A stretch of 64,000 nucleotides of DNA from NCBI RefSeq assembly GCF_020921035.1, contig NC_063155.1, positions 10,153,001 through 10,217,000 on the forward strand. The letters run 5' to 3'. The stretch comes from Rhodamnia argentea. Its lineage: Eukaryota > Streptophyta > Magnoliopsida > Myrtales > Myrtaceae. Of the stretch, positions 23,665 through 40,191 are shown piece after piece (position 1 is the stretch's first letter; each line of letters opens with the position of its first letter). The notes under the pieces were generated by a model that worked only from the letters and a program-made list of their open reading frames with translations, was not told the DNA's origin and made no database searches. The position numbers and the translations under genes are program-made.

Positions 23665-26403
23665 CAACTCCACTTTCACGACATGCCCAGATTCTGGTGA
23701 ATTCAAATATTCACTTGGTTAATTGCTGCGTGCACAAACCCCATGATTCGGGGTTTGAAGGAACAAATGTTTTTTGCTGAAGAAAAATGGGAATCTAGAA
23801 ATGGGGCACCAAAATTACGGTCGTCAGTGCCCAGATCTGCACGTTGGACTGTGGGATGAAGCTATATGTAGTGGCAAGTGTGGAGATCTGGAGATATCTG
23901 AGTGCTGGTGTTCTTGTACGTTAAATTGAAAATGTATAATTTCTAGAGCATTAGTCCTCTACTCATGCTTTTAATTTCGTTTGGGTGGAATTTCAGGTAC
24001 TTTCGGTGTCATGTTTGCAAGTGTCCATGGGGGACTTGAGTCTTGCAGGCCACGCACTACATGTACTGCTTTACGCAATCGGCGATTACGACAACTGAGG
24101 AAATCAATGTGTAATTTATGAAATGGGTATGAGTTTGATGATTCTGCAGAAGTAGAATGGCTGTTGTTACCTTGCTGCTATCTAATACGTAGGGAAATAT
24201 TACTCAAGACGGAGAGACAAGCTCTTTATTCTAACTCGTCTTAACATTCAGCAATGATTATGAGTAGACCGTGGATACCCAACGAACCCAGTTCTGAAAT
24301 ATCCGTGAAGTAATGGGAGCATTATAATCTTGAAATTTAAAGGCAAATCTTTCGCTGCTGTCTTATTGAATGGATGGATTGATTGGCCAAAGCATGGACT
24401 GCCCTTTCGTGCTCCACACACCTAGAAAAATTTCAGTGAACCCGGTCGATTTAAAAGTTGTATCGCGGCAATTTCATGCAGCTTGTCGTAAGTAGGTGCT
24501 CTACATTCGTAATATGAGTAATGCTGTGAGTACCGACACTCAAACGAAGAGACGAAGCTGACCAAGTTGACGTCATATACATCTACAAAATCGGTCCTCG
24601 ACTGAATGAAGGTCGAAATTCGGTGGGTTGCTGGGTCTTTTGCTTCATTCAAAAGATCAAAACACAGACTCAAAGGATGAAGCCGAAGAATGTCCGAAAA
24701 GGTTTCAGACAATACGATGTGTCTTCTCTTTCTTTGTCTTGTTTTCCGATCTCATGCTTCCTCTTCCATATACTCTGGTTAGATCAGATCACTGAAGATG
24801 TCTTTCAGGCGACCACGCTTTCACAGAATGTAGTATTTGAGAGACGCATATGGCAGCGAGGAACCCCAGGAGAATCGCAAAAAAGCACAAGTTTTAAGAA
24901 GTTGGGAAAAGACGGACAAAGATCAAGATCACAATGACTCAACAAATCACACCCCATAGACAGATCAAGGCTCAAGACTGCCTACTCAGAGAAATAAGAA
25001 GGCTTCGCACGGATGCGGCTAAACATATGGAGCTGAAGCTGAGTCGGTAAATTTACGGATCGACATCGCTGTTGCTCATCATGAACTGGGTTATACATGA
25101 TTCAAACTGCAGATTCAAATCGTCTAACTTGAAATGTTTATGCCCTTTTGAGATTGCATCGACTTCGCCGGCGGAAGTTCAGTAAACAGGAAGGAAATGC
25201 CTCATTATAGGTGAAGAAACATGTTGATTAGAGATGTCTCCCTTTTGTTTCGTTTGAGTAGTGACCCAACAACCTTTGATTTGTGTGTTATCGGAATCAA
25301 AATGTCCCTTCCCTAGTCATTCCATGATAGAGCTCTCCATGGGACTGAAGCGGGAGGAACGTTTGATTTGAAGTAGCATGCATATGCTTAGACCAAGTTG
25401 ACAACATGTTTCCACGTCAAAGATATTATTCCAGCCACGGATGATATCTAAAGGCATTCTCAATTGACTCGAATGCGGAACATATCATCGAACAAGGTAC
25501 TGCACCGGCCACGGATCATTTCTGCAACTAAACCAATACTACAATCCCAGATCCTCGAGTTATGGGAACTTGAACTATACAATTACATGTTCTACTTGTT
25601 ATGGAATCTGAACTACATTTCATCGAGAAGACCAAATTCACATACGACAACATATCATAATTGACTTTGTCTACTGAGTTTCGTGTGGATGGATCAACCT
25701 CACTGCTTTTCCAATTGGCGCTCCAACGACTGCAAAAAGACTTGGATAGGTGAACCGCAGTTCCTTAGAAATAGTCTAAGATCCACAAATCGGTAGCAGA
25801 TATTATTTCCAACCTAGAGCACGAGATTGATTCAGGTCCAGCTGGCCATACAAGTAAATCGGCATTCCTCCTAATCAATTGCAGGAGGATGTACTGTGAA
25901 GGGCAACAGCAGTCGTCGAAGCGTGTATGCCGTGTGGAATGTCACTTTGGCTTTCACTTAGTTAAACCAATTCAATTTAGTCCCTGAGCTAGATACACGC
26001 AATTTATATCCTTAAGCATCGATTTTCTATCAGATTCTCGTATTGGCAAAACTATTTTACTTGCAGCGTTTTTCTTGCTCCCAAAAATAACAGAGCCATC
26101 ATTGCCTTTGACAAAGTTTTTACATCATTTAACAGGTCAGCTGAACAGTGCAGAAGAGAATCTGAGAAGGGAAGGATTTGCTAGACTACGCTGTACAAGA
26201 GAATGTATCAGTCTGATGGTAAAAGCAGAGCAAATTCAAAGCCCTGTAAAAAGGTTTGAGACGGATCTCACTAAAGAAAGGAATACATATGGTTTCTTTT
26301 GCGCTTTAACATTTTCATAGATCATTTCCTCATATCAGTATACAAATTGATGATTAAATAGATGCTATCATAATGCAACTCAATACCCATTCTACAAAAT
26401 TTG
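23665..26403. other. 3' UTR of the kelch gene and intergenic DNA up to the ELP3 stop
   Basis: The two genes are tail-to-tail. The first few hundred bases after the kelch stop are probably its 3' UTR. Between about 24,200 and 26,300 I see no supported gene or RNA. A 96-codon minus-strand frame at 24,422-24,712 has no family resemblance. Confidence 0.6.
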
Positions 26404-30065
<3,662 letters not shown>

Positions 30066-30653
30066 GAAGAGACAGGGAGAGAGAGAGGGAGAGGGAGAGA
30101 GGAGGTCGAAATCTAGCCGAGGTTTTGTAAGATGGTTTAATGATTTAATCTTCGGATTTTCCCTTGAACCGCCGGTTTTCGGGTTACGAATCTGGACCGG
30201 GTCTAAAACAACTTTTCTTTTTCCTTGATTCTAGACATGTCTGGTTTACGTTTTATTGTTTATTTCTTGTTTAATCAACTTGCGAACATTGGTTCTTCTA
30301 AAATCTAAATTTCACCCAAATTTACGATTTATAGTTTCTAAATATCGCAGGGAAAAGATTAGAAAAAAAATCGATTTCCTCCTTAAATAAAAATGAAATT
30401 CCAATGTCTGCAAAAGTCACAAGAAATCAAGGTCGAGTGTGTTGACGAAATTAGATAAGGAAGATCAAAAAGAGAACTCACTTTCCTGGATCATTCACGA
30501 TGCAACTTAACATACAAATTGGTATCATAAGTCGACATCCTCAATCGAGTTTGACCCAACAACGGTTTGCCACTTGCAAAATGCAAACACGAATAGAAAA
30601 CAAGGTTAGTTAAGTGTTCTAAAACACCAAGAGAGTCTATTTCTTAGAGTTGC

Positions 30654-31206
30654 TAATCGGGAGTGAGCGATTTCAAGGTTGGTCAAGTTTTTAGCTGGAA
30701 CCTACCTATCGGAATGAGTTTCCCAATTTTTTTGAAATTAAAACTTACCATACATACCTTGAAACCCGAAACTTACTCTAGTACAAGTTTTGAGGTCCAC
30801 TACATGTATTCTTAATTGGACAATAGCAGTAGATTATCACTTCTAATTACCACAATTTCTTGTTGCAATCTACAAATCATAATTCATATTTAGATGCACT
30901 AAAAATATGAAACATTAATAAAGTAAAATTATTAATCATGGATATCATCGGATATTGAAATTTAGACTAACGGTTTCAAATTACATATTCATCATCACAC
31001 GTTATGAAGTACCTCGGGATCACGCCAAGATATGAAACAAGAAAGCACAATTACCTGTTCCAAGTTTCAAGTTCCAAATTCCAAGCTTGAAACCCGCCCA
31101 TTGAAATCGGTTTCTCGATTTTTAAAACTTAGAACCTACTTTGCATATCCTGAAACTTGAAACCGGACATGTTTTTATCGGTCCGGTTCTATGTTCTACC
31201 CCGCAA
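30654..31206. repeat. decayed repeat with inverted-looking ends
   Basis: The left end (ttgctaatcgggagtgagcg) and the right end on the other strand (aattgcggggtagaacatag) look like relics of inverted termini, and the interior has recurrent 'ttgaaac' and 'ccaagttcc' words. The class is unclear; perhaps a hAT-derived element. Confidence 0.35.
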
Positions 31207-31419
31207 TTATGCTCCCTTGTTGCAAACCAGTCATAAACATATTGAATAGACAAAAATGTAATGAAAATATGCCCGAAAAGCATTAACAAACATATTGTAA
31301 TATAATTGGTGATGAGCATCAATATGAGGGAAATAGTCTCCATTGACAAAAATATCCTTTCATAGTATTATCCTTTTCAAGAGACGTGAAGGGTAAACTT
31401 GAATAGATATTGCAATAAT

Positions 31420-32021
31420 TAGAGGTGATCGGTTCTCAAACGATCCGATCTAGATCTAATCGAACCTACCAGTTTTGTTTCCTAATGGTCTAGTGGAACC
31501 GATCGCTGCTTGAAATACATATTCACACATTTTTCATATTTTGCTATAGTTAAAGTGGATGCACCCTTTTGCGTCGCAACAACATTGTCAACTAAGGTGA
31601 GGTTGTATCCACTTCTCCTTACCTTCAAAAAATCAAACCCTTCCAAAATTGTGTAACCATGACCACGCTCACTTAGTTCACCATCTTTGCATGATTTCAT
31701 ACTTTAGGAAAACCCTTAATCGAGTCACTTTCATTCCACCATCATCTGTAAAAGCACCTTTAGTAATTAAGAGTTTTTTTACTATTAAATAATAATTAAA
31801 AGTTTAAATGGTTTCTTTTTATATTTTTTTAGGAAGATTAAAATAGAAAAATAATTGATCCGATCCAAACGTTCGAGTTGGTGGTTCCACTCCTGAAACC
31901 GGTAACCGGATTGAAAATCATCAATTCCAATTTTGTTGAGCCAAAAATCAGATTGGCACCTCTGGAAAATGGATTGAACCGATAGATTTTCAATCCCGTC
32001 GGTTCTTTTTGCCCACCCCTA
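31420..32021. mobile_element. non-autonomous hAT-like element, about 600 bp
   Basis: The left end reads TAGAGGTGATCGGTTC. The right end on the opposite strand reads TAGGGGTGGGCAAAAAG. These resemble hAT termini, and the interior has the 'ggttccg/aaccgg' words usual in this class. Adjacent 8-mers do not match, so the target duplication is lost or the limits are off by a few bases. Confidence 0.5.
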
Positions 32022-32576
32022 ATCATGAACCCATTTCCCTCCACTTCCTTCCACTTTTGAAGAGAAATGAGAAGGCCCAAGTAATTCCTTCCTCCCATTT
32101 CTGTCTTTGCTGCCTCGAACCAAAATCTAAAATACTAATTTCACAAAATTAGCAAGATATTTTAGGTGAAATTTATATGCCAATATTTGGATTTGGAAAA
32201 ATTTTGAGTTTGTTGGATTAAATAAAAAGTTAAATAGATTTTAATTAAATCAACAATCAAAAACATTGAAAGAATTTCGAGTGTGTCGGATTACAAAGAA
32301 TTAAATTACACGAATCAATAAATTTTAACTAAATATAAAATGAAATAAAAAAAATCAATCGAAAGCACGTCATGAATGGGGCAAAGAAATAATTTGTTTT
32401 AATCCCGGTCCAGATTGTGACCCGAAACCGATTCCTTTTTTGACCCGATCCGACTGCGCGGTCCAGATCGGTTGTCGGGTGACCGCTTTCTCGGTCGGAC
32501 CGTGTTGAAACTTAGAAAAGCGTTCTTTTTACTTCCCTCTACTTCCAGAAAAGCCGTGAGCGACGGTGGCGGGTCG

Positions 32577-35500
32577 ATGGAGAGTCGTGATCGGAGACGT
32601 GAAATGGAGGCGGAGATGTTGGAGGACGTGAGCGAGGCCGTCGCAGCGATAAAGAAGGCTAAGCACGTGGACCAAGTGATTTGCGCTCTCCACTCCCTCG
32701 CCGTCCTTGTCTTTCCCGTCGATTCCTCTCTTCTCTCAGGTCTCTTTGTCGTTCGCTTTTGCCTATGAACTTCATGGATTACCATTCTCTTTTTCTGCTA
32801 ATTTTGTAACGTGGGAGAACTCGAATAACTTTTTCTCTTCAAGACATGGGACTGCTGCTGAACTTTCAACTCCAGTTTGGTTGCTTCTGTTTAGAATTTT
32901 TTTTTTTTCCTTTGGCTTCTGTGGTGTGCTGTATAACATGAATGAGCTGATTACGTTTTCTTGGTGACAATGCTTGTGGGGTTCTCTCCTCTATTATTTG
33001 TAGTCATTCTAGAGTTAGTGACTGGAGTTGTGTGGTGTTTACTGTTTTATGTCTTGATGTGCAGGCGTTGTTGATGAAGGATACAGAGATCAGGTGGCTG
33101 TTTGCGCCTGCTTCAGTTTTTGTTCAGACCCGACTCTTCTGGGGAATTAATGTGATATTCGCTGCTTTTTTCTTTAATGTAGATTCTCGGGATGAACCTT
33201 CCATCTGCAAATGAGAGAGAAGATCGGTGGCAGACGTTCTACCGCGGAGCTGCATTTCCATCTTTAGCTAGAGTCCTATTATACGGTAGCATGTTGTTTT
33301 TGAAATTATGATTTTTCCATCATGTTTTATTCCTCAAAATGTAGCCATCGCCCCCCACACAAGGCAGGAAAGGTATTGGAATTACCTTTCCTCTTGCAGA
33401 TTGGTTGCCGCTTCTGTGTTGATCCTGGGCACTATCTCATTTGGAGCCATCATTCTTGGTCACATTGTCTACCATTTGATTAGATATGTGATTGCTATTG
33501 AGGTTGCACTTCTTTAAGTTGGTGTTAGAAGCATCATACTTGATGCTTGAGTTGATGAACCCAAAATTCTTCCTTATCCTCACATGATCCCCCAAATTTA
33601 TCCTCGCGAGAGACTTATCACTCATACATACCTACTAGTCTTGATTGTAGCTGTTATCTGGTCAGATGTCGCCTCGGACTGGCTTGCGTGCTTTCCCTTC
33701 ACTGCACAGAAGCATGTATACGATGTTTTCTTTGTGGATGGACTTGCCACTGAGGTGGTTCAGACTCTGGTTCCTCGTCTACACCAAAACAGCATTGCTG
33801 GTCTTGATGTCAATGCCATTGTCTCGAATGTCCAGAGGTATGAGCGAAGGCCCTTTTCTCTTACTTAATAAAGTGGGAAGGATAATCATATCGACCTGTA
33901 TAAATTTGTCTTTCCAAGCGATTATTATGGACATTGAATCCAAGGAACACAATGCCAACAATGCAGTTAATATAGCCTTTTATTTTCCTGACAGATTAAT
34001 AGTGCTTTTCTTGCTTGAAAGCACCGGAGTGCTCCGTATTGCTACAGAGTTTGCCAGATCACAAAGGGAAGGTTCTTCTCATGAACAACTCCAGCCTGTC
34101 ATATCAAGGGTGGCACAGCTTATAGCATCCGTGCCTGACAAAGCACAGTTCAGGGCTCTGTCTTCTCTTTCAGCACAGTATCCTTTGTTCTGTCATTCCC
34201 GATGTTGAGTTTGCTTGCCTATGTTGTTTCTTCTTCCTTCTAATCTGAACCTTACCTAATGATTTTGCCAATATTAAATGCATCGGTTTAGTGATTTTTG
34301 ATCTGGACTTATTCGATCCTCCTTTGATGTGTTTGTTCTTTACATGAGAGTTGAAGCATTTTCTTCAGGCAGATAATTACTCAGCTTTTCTGTGGATTTG
34401 ATGGAAGAGATTTGACGACAGATCCTGGAAGGACTCTCAACAAGAGTGAGATGGATGGCACCTTTCATTTCACTGGGGAGATATTTGCTCGCATCTGTCG
34501 TCGGGGATTTACAGGTTGGTAACGGACTTAAGCTCTGCAATTTTTGTTTCCTCATGTTTGTGTGTGAAAGAGAATTTTATTTTTATCATTGGTGCTTCTG
34601 TTGTCGAGGTCTTTGTTCATGGGCTTACCCATTCTGATCTAAATTTTTTGCATGTGAAAAAGAGTTATGGACCTAAGAGTCATTACCCACTTAAGTTGCA
34701 TACAGAAGTGATTAGATTGCTCTATTCAAAGATTTCAGAATCTTTGTAACCCTCTAGGTCCAAGGCCGACCAGACACTGTCTCGAACTTTCCACCAATAT
34801 GAACGCTGGAGAATTTGGGTTCTAGACAACCAAATTCTTTGTTAGATAGCACTGTTTTCCTAAATGTCCTAGTATATGCCAGTCACACAATACTATGCCT
34901 TTGTAAAAGTCTGTTATTATTCTTTGTGAGTATGCTATCTGACTTATTCTTAGTTCATTGTCTTCACAATGTTAATACATAATTGTTTCTTCACTTACAA
35001 AAATGGTGTCCAGTAGACTTGAGAGTTGACACCAGACTACTGGATTTCCTTTTTGGGCAGATGTTTTGGCTGGTGAAGTGGTTCCTCGGATGCTGAGTCA
35101 CATCCGAGGCTTATTGTTATCAAAGGGAACAACTATTGCGGCAGATGTATTTGAATCAGATCCAGGGTCCCAGTTTTGGATAAAGATGATGGGAAATATA
35201 AAAGATTCCTATGCTGTTGAAAGAACTTCAGAAGAGCTTTTACGTGGGCTTGCTACTGAACATATAAATGACACTGAAGCTTACTGGGTCATTTGGATAT
35301 TGTTTCACAATCTGTTCTATAATCAAGAATCTGTCCGGTACGCAAGTTGTTATCATTGTTATTGCTTTGACATAAGTAGATCTTTGTCGTTCTATCCACT
35401 GTCTTCATCCAACCTCCATAACCTCTCCAAATCCAGGAAGCTCTTTTAACTTGCTGCCGTCCAATATCTGTGGCTTATATACCTGTTAATGTGATGAGCT

Positions 35501-38500
35501 ATTATAGTGTTTCATCTGATATGTTTTAGCTATTGGGAGAAATTGCTGTTGGACTACATCAAATCCTTACATACGGGCGCAGACACTTATCTGCTGTAAA
35601 GATTTCTGTTTAAGAGGAGTTTGATATAATTCCCTGGTTATGGCTTTAGATTGCACCCACAATTCAGTGGAAGTAATAGAACGGTTTTATTCTTTGATGA
35701 TTTGCCACATGTCAATTGCATAATTTTTTTTGGGGGACTTCTCAGGACATTGTTTCTGGACAAATTTCTGCTCTGGAAAGTATTACCTGTTCAGTGCCTG
35801 CGTTGGATTTTTCAGTTTGCTGTGTTTGGATGCCCTCCTAATCCTGATTCACAAGTCTCAAATCATGTTTCGCAACAGCTTCCAGTTACACTGCAAAGTC
35901 TGGTGGTAGTATGGTCCAAACAGGAGTTTTTGCGATCAGCATCATTGGAGCAGCAAGTTTGTATCCTCTTATTATTTGTTGTGATATATCTATTCATGGT
36001 TCTCAGTATTCAGGACTGCTGGCCTATGTGAAAAAAGAATGAAATGACAGAACCTCTCCGTCTTCTTTGAAATATTGTAATAGTTCCTACAGATTGAGTG
36101 CTTGTTGAATTCGTTAAACATTTACCAGACAAAATGTAAAGTGAACTCTTGAGGACCAAAGTAATATCGAATTGCATTTGGCATTATGTATTACCTTGAT
36201 TTTCGTTCAGATGTTACAGCAGCAGTAGGCCTTTTACTGGAGCAGATGTCTAAGGAAGAACTGGATAAGTCTAAGGATGTGATGCGCTCAATTCTTCAAG
36301 GAGTTAGCTGTATATTTTTGTCTACTTACTAGTTTAAATGGCAATTAGGTAACCATTTCTGCCCTTTTACTTGTTGTTTTAACCTCTTGCAGGTAGGCTG
36401 GAGAGTCCTGACCATTTAATTAGAAAAATGGCTAGCAGCATTGCTCTAGCATTCTCGAAAGTGATTGATCCAAAAAATCCTTTGTACCTTGATGATAGCT
36501 TCAGTGGAGAGAGTATCGACTGGGAGTTTGGCTTAGGTACCTCCAAATACAGTGCGCTGCCTACGTCTAATTCCCAAACAAAGGGAATTCATGAAACAAA
36601 GACATCTGTTGGCACAGTGGACATGACTGAGTTCAATGATATAGCCACTGATGGGCAGGAAGGTGATCTGAAAAATGAAAGGAAGAAGTTATCTGAGTAT
36701 AAGATGATTGACCCTGATGAGATTATTGATCCAGCTAGTCTAGAACTTGAAAGAGGATCTGATTTTGAAAACATGAGCGAAAGTTCCGATGCCTCGAATG
36801 ACACTTCATTGGAGCCATATGACTTGACAGATGATCAAACTGATTTAAAGAGAAGATTTTCCCAGTTGGTTGATGTAGTGACAGCATTACGAAAAACTGA
36901 TGATGTCGATGGGGTAAGTCATTCTGTTGTGCTTGTTTATTTCTTCATCGTGCACAATTCTCTTGAAGAAAATCCATTTCTTTCCCAGGACACTTATGAG
37001 ATCTTGTTTGGTGAAATTTTATTTTGCACATTTGTAGTATGACAAGTCCACAATATAAAGAAAACTGGTTTTGGCAAAGTTGCCACTCATTCTGGTTTGA
37101 CCAGATGGACACAGGAGTTCTCTGAACGAATGTGCTCCTTTCTTATTTTGTGGGTTGCAGGTGGAGCAGGCTCTTGAAGTTGCTGAAAGGCTTGTGCGAG
37201 CATCCCCTGATGAACTAAAATATGTAGCAAGCGATCTTGTTAGAAGTCTCATACAAATTCGTTGCTCTGATGTGGCTGTTGAAGGTGAGGAAGATTCAGC
37301 AGAAGAGAAAAGACAAAGGGCGTTGGTTGCTTTGGTGGTGGCAAGTCCACTGGAGTCCCTTGAAACTGCCCACAAGCTACTTTACTCACCAAATGTGGAT
37401 GTAAGCCAAAGGATAATGATACTCGACATAATGACTGAAGCAGCAGAAGAACTTGCCAAGGCCAAGATTATGCGATTGAAACATCAGACAGGGCCTCTTG
37501 TATCTATCACTTCAGAGAGTCGACCATGGTTCATGCCAAGTAGTGCCGGACCTGCTGGCGCTGGTTCTTGGAAGGAGGTAGCAGGGAGCGGCACTGTGCT
37601 GAACTTGTCAAGTACGGGGACTGATAATGTTCCGAATTGGTCAACTCATTATGAGAGAGAGCTTCCTCCAAAACCTGGTCAGATGAAGCGAGGGAAGACG
37701 CGCAGATGGAGCATTAAGTCTACAAATATGCGAGAAGATCAGATCGACATATCCCAGAATAAATTTCCTGTATATGCGGCAGCTTTTATGCTCCCTGCCA
37801 TGCAGGGATTCGATAAGAAAAGGCACGGCGTTGACTTGCTTGGAAGGGATTATATAGTCTTGGGAAAACTTATCTATTTCCTCGGTGTATGCATGAAATG
37901 CACTTGTATGCATCCGGAAGCAACTGCATTGGCTCCGCCTCTCTTAGATTTGTTGGGATCAAGGTATAGTTATATCAATATGTGAGGCAGCGCTGAGTGC
38001 AAATTACATCAGCATATTTAGAGCATACTTCTCAGGATTACTGCAGAACTTTGCAATCTGAAATTGATTTCTTATTTTTGCAGAGAAGTTTGCCATCACA
38101 GTGAAGCATATGTTAGAAGATCTGTCCTATTCGCTGCTTTGTGTGTATTAATAGCACTTCCTCCTTCATTTGTCACATCAGCTTTGGTTGAAGGCAATGC
38201 AGAAATTTCTAAAGGTCTTGAATGGGTCCGGACGTGGGCCATCCAGGTTGTGGAGTCTGACCCTGACAGAGAATGCTATACGGTAAATAATGAATTCTCA
38301 CACTGGGAACATTGTCATATTTGATAATTTTTTCAGTTTCTCAGGCTACAACATTTACAGTCATTTGGGAAGTCATATCAGTGCATGCTGACACTATGAA
38401 GAAATGAAAACTTGCACAAGCATGTTTAAACAGAAAGTTTACTGTATAGACAGTGTTTCTTAGGGGAGATATGTCGCAGACATGTTAGTCAATGTTCCTG

Positions 38501-38911
38501 AGGTATGCTCTTCATTGCTTCCCTTTGTGTTGTAAGTATTTTTATGTAAGGCAACCTCTTCTTGGTCTTAGGTGAGATCCTCTATGACTGCTTGTTTGCT
38601 TATTCCCTTTTTTGCGTTCTTTTACTTTTCGCTTAAATATATCTCGTTTTCTAGCATGCGCAACGTTGGTTATCAGTCTGACAAGAGTGAAGTTCATTTA
38701 TTGAGTACTCTTTACACGAATGACTAAAATCGTATCTCCCTTCTTGTAGTTAGCTATGTCATGTCTCCAACATCATGCTGAGATGGCCCTTCACGCTTTG
38801 CGGGCATTAGAATCAAACATAGAAACTGCTGTCAAGGCAAAGAACATCAGTCTTCCATCTGATCTGTCCAAGGGAACAATTAGAATCCCCGGAGGAAATA
38901 TTGAATTGTAG
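32577..38911 (+). CDS. TEL2: telomere length regulation protein TEL2/TELO2 homologue, about 1023 aa
   Basis: TEL2 works with TTI1 and TTI2 as an Hsp90 co-chaperone complex that stabilises PIKK kinases (TOR, ATM, ATR); the Arabidopsis counterpart is embryo-essential as I recall. Exons: 32577-32739, 33065-33093, 33183-33285, 33666-33837, 33995-34177, 34369-34514, 35061-35337, 35746-35960, 36211-36309, 36393-36913, 37161-37963, 38084-38282 and 38750-38911. All have GT-AG borders and compatible phases. Recognisable segments are DVASDWLACFPFTAQKHVYD, KVIDPKNPLYLDD and, in exon 11, SPLESLETAHKLLYSPN with IMTEAAEELAKAK, the TEL2 C-terminal domain (residues about 640-770). An acidic, low-complexity stretch lies near residues 560-620. 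An in-frame ATG at 32,472 would add 35 residues; I chose 32,577 because the extension is basic and unlike the family. No breaks. Confidence 0.92.
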
Positions 38912-40191
38912 ATGAATCTCATCTACTCCCCCAACAGTACCTGCTCACATAATGTACATCATCCACTCTCAATGTGAGTGCTCTATTAGTTGTTTACCAT
39001 TTGATATTATTTGGCATCAGTTATAAGTAGCCGGTCGGGCATGGGAAACTTGGAAGAAATCTTGCATACAAAGAAACACAATCTAGTGAGGGGTATCGGT
39101 TCCTGCTTTTCTGGTCATTGTGAAAATAAGCACCCGCTGCTCCACCATTTCCTGGCAGGCGAAACGTCAGACCAAGAGGCAAGTCTTCTTGAACATGAAC
39201 CAAGTAATGATGGTTTTCAGATGAGCAATCCCTCTTCCTCTGAGGGAGATCAGAATCAGGTGAGAGCAAGTGAGCCTGCATTTCAGTGGATCTCACGGTT
39301 GGTGAAGCTAGGGCAGACTCTTCCGGTGATGGATCAGAGGAATATGAGACCCGATAAATGGAGGTGTCGAAATTGAACGAGGGTCTTTCTTCACCCGACT
39401 TTGTGTCGAAAAGGTGACTTTACCGTACCCACATGGAGTCTGGGATAACAAGATGCAAGATACAACAAATGGTACTTCTTCCCCGGTTTTTGGGAATTGG
39501 TTGGGACTCAAGCAGCTGATCTTTTGATTATTTTAAGTTCTTTTCTTCCTCTTCTCAATGCTCGCAATAAAGTATGTCAGATCCTGAGAAGTGTGCCGCA
39601 TTGGTGTAAATTGTTTGATGTTCTATAACAGTAAAATGCTTGTTTGTAAGATTAAACCACGAACTATTTATCCTCGGAAACGGATGTCATAATTTCCTTG
39701 CGGTTAAAAAGAATATTCAGGTCAACAAGTTCCCATATCTACTGCAATTGAAGTACCTTTTTCTTTGGAGACTGTTTGACGGTGGACTTGTAAAGCGGCG
39801 AATGATCCAAGTCACAGTATGCCAGCGATGGCTTGGAGAAAATATTCAGTAAGGTCAAACATTGAAGAACATCCGACTATTCTGGCTAATTGTTTTTTCA
39901 GCAAATCAGGCTATGGGAATTCCCTTCGAAAAAGGCAATGCCAAAGGTGTGTTCATGGATGATGTATTCAGATTCAGTTCTTGAAATTTTCTCAGTACGG
40001 ATGAACAGTTTTACGTTAAGGCTCTGGTTTGCAAGTGGGAGGATCGAAAATCTCATGTTCCCCAACACTTGAACAGATGATTTTGGGCTAGCATCATTAA
40101 AGTGGGCCTGGAATGGCCACTGATGCATTACAGACAAATTAAGCAACGACCCTCGAACTCTGAGAAGCGAACAACATTGTCGACGCGACCC
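38912..40191. other. TEL2 3' UTR and spacer to the bS21c gene
   Basis: No supported gene. A 121-codon open frame at 39,011-39,376 lies where the TEL2 3' UTR is expected and has no domain I know. The last 200 bases should hold the bS21c promoter and leader. Confidence 0.55.

Larger units (their letters stand above)
30066..32576. other. divergent intergenic region between ELP3 and TEL2
   Basis: The two genes are head-to-head 2.5 kb apart. Bases 30,066-30,110 are purine-rich on + (GA repeats) and form the ELP3 5' UTR side. Two decayed repeats lie within (30,654-31,206 and 31,420-32,021). The part at 32,100-32,400 is AT-rich, with no gene. Promoters cannot be placed exactly. Confidence 0.6.

Noticed and set aside
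24422-24712. 96-codon open frame on minus between the kelch gene and ELP3
   Set aside because: No family resemblance, no promoter or intron context, and it lies in DNA that reads as intergenic on both strands.
35951-35960. TEL2 exon 8 ending at 35,956 (donor gtttgt)
   Set aside because: It would put a stop at the start of exon 9; the donor gtatcc after 35,960 gives the conserved QVYVTAAVGL reading.
39011-39376. 121-codon open frame on + after TEL2
   Set aside because: It overlaps the probable TEL2 3' UTR, shows no known domain and has no splice-linked partner exon.
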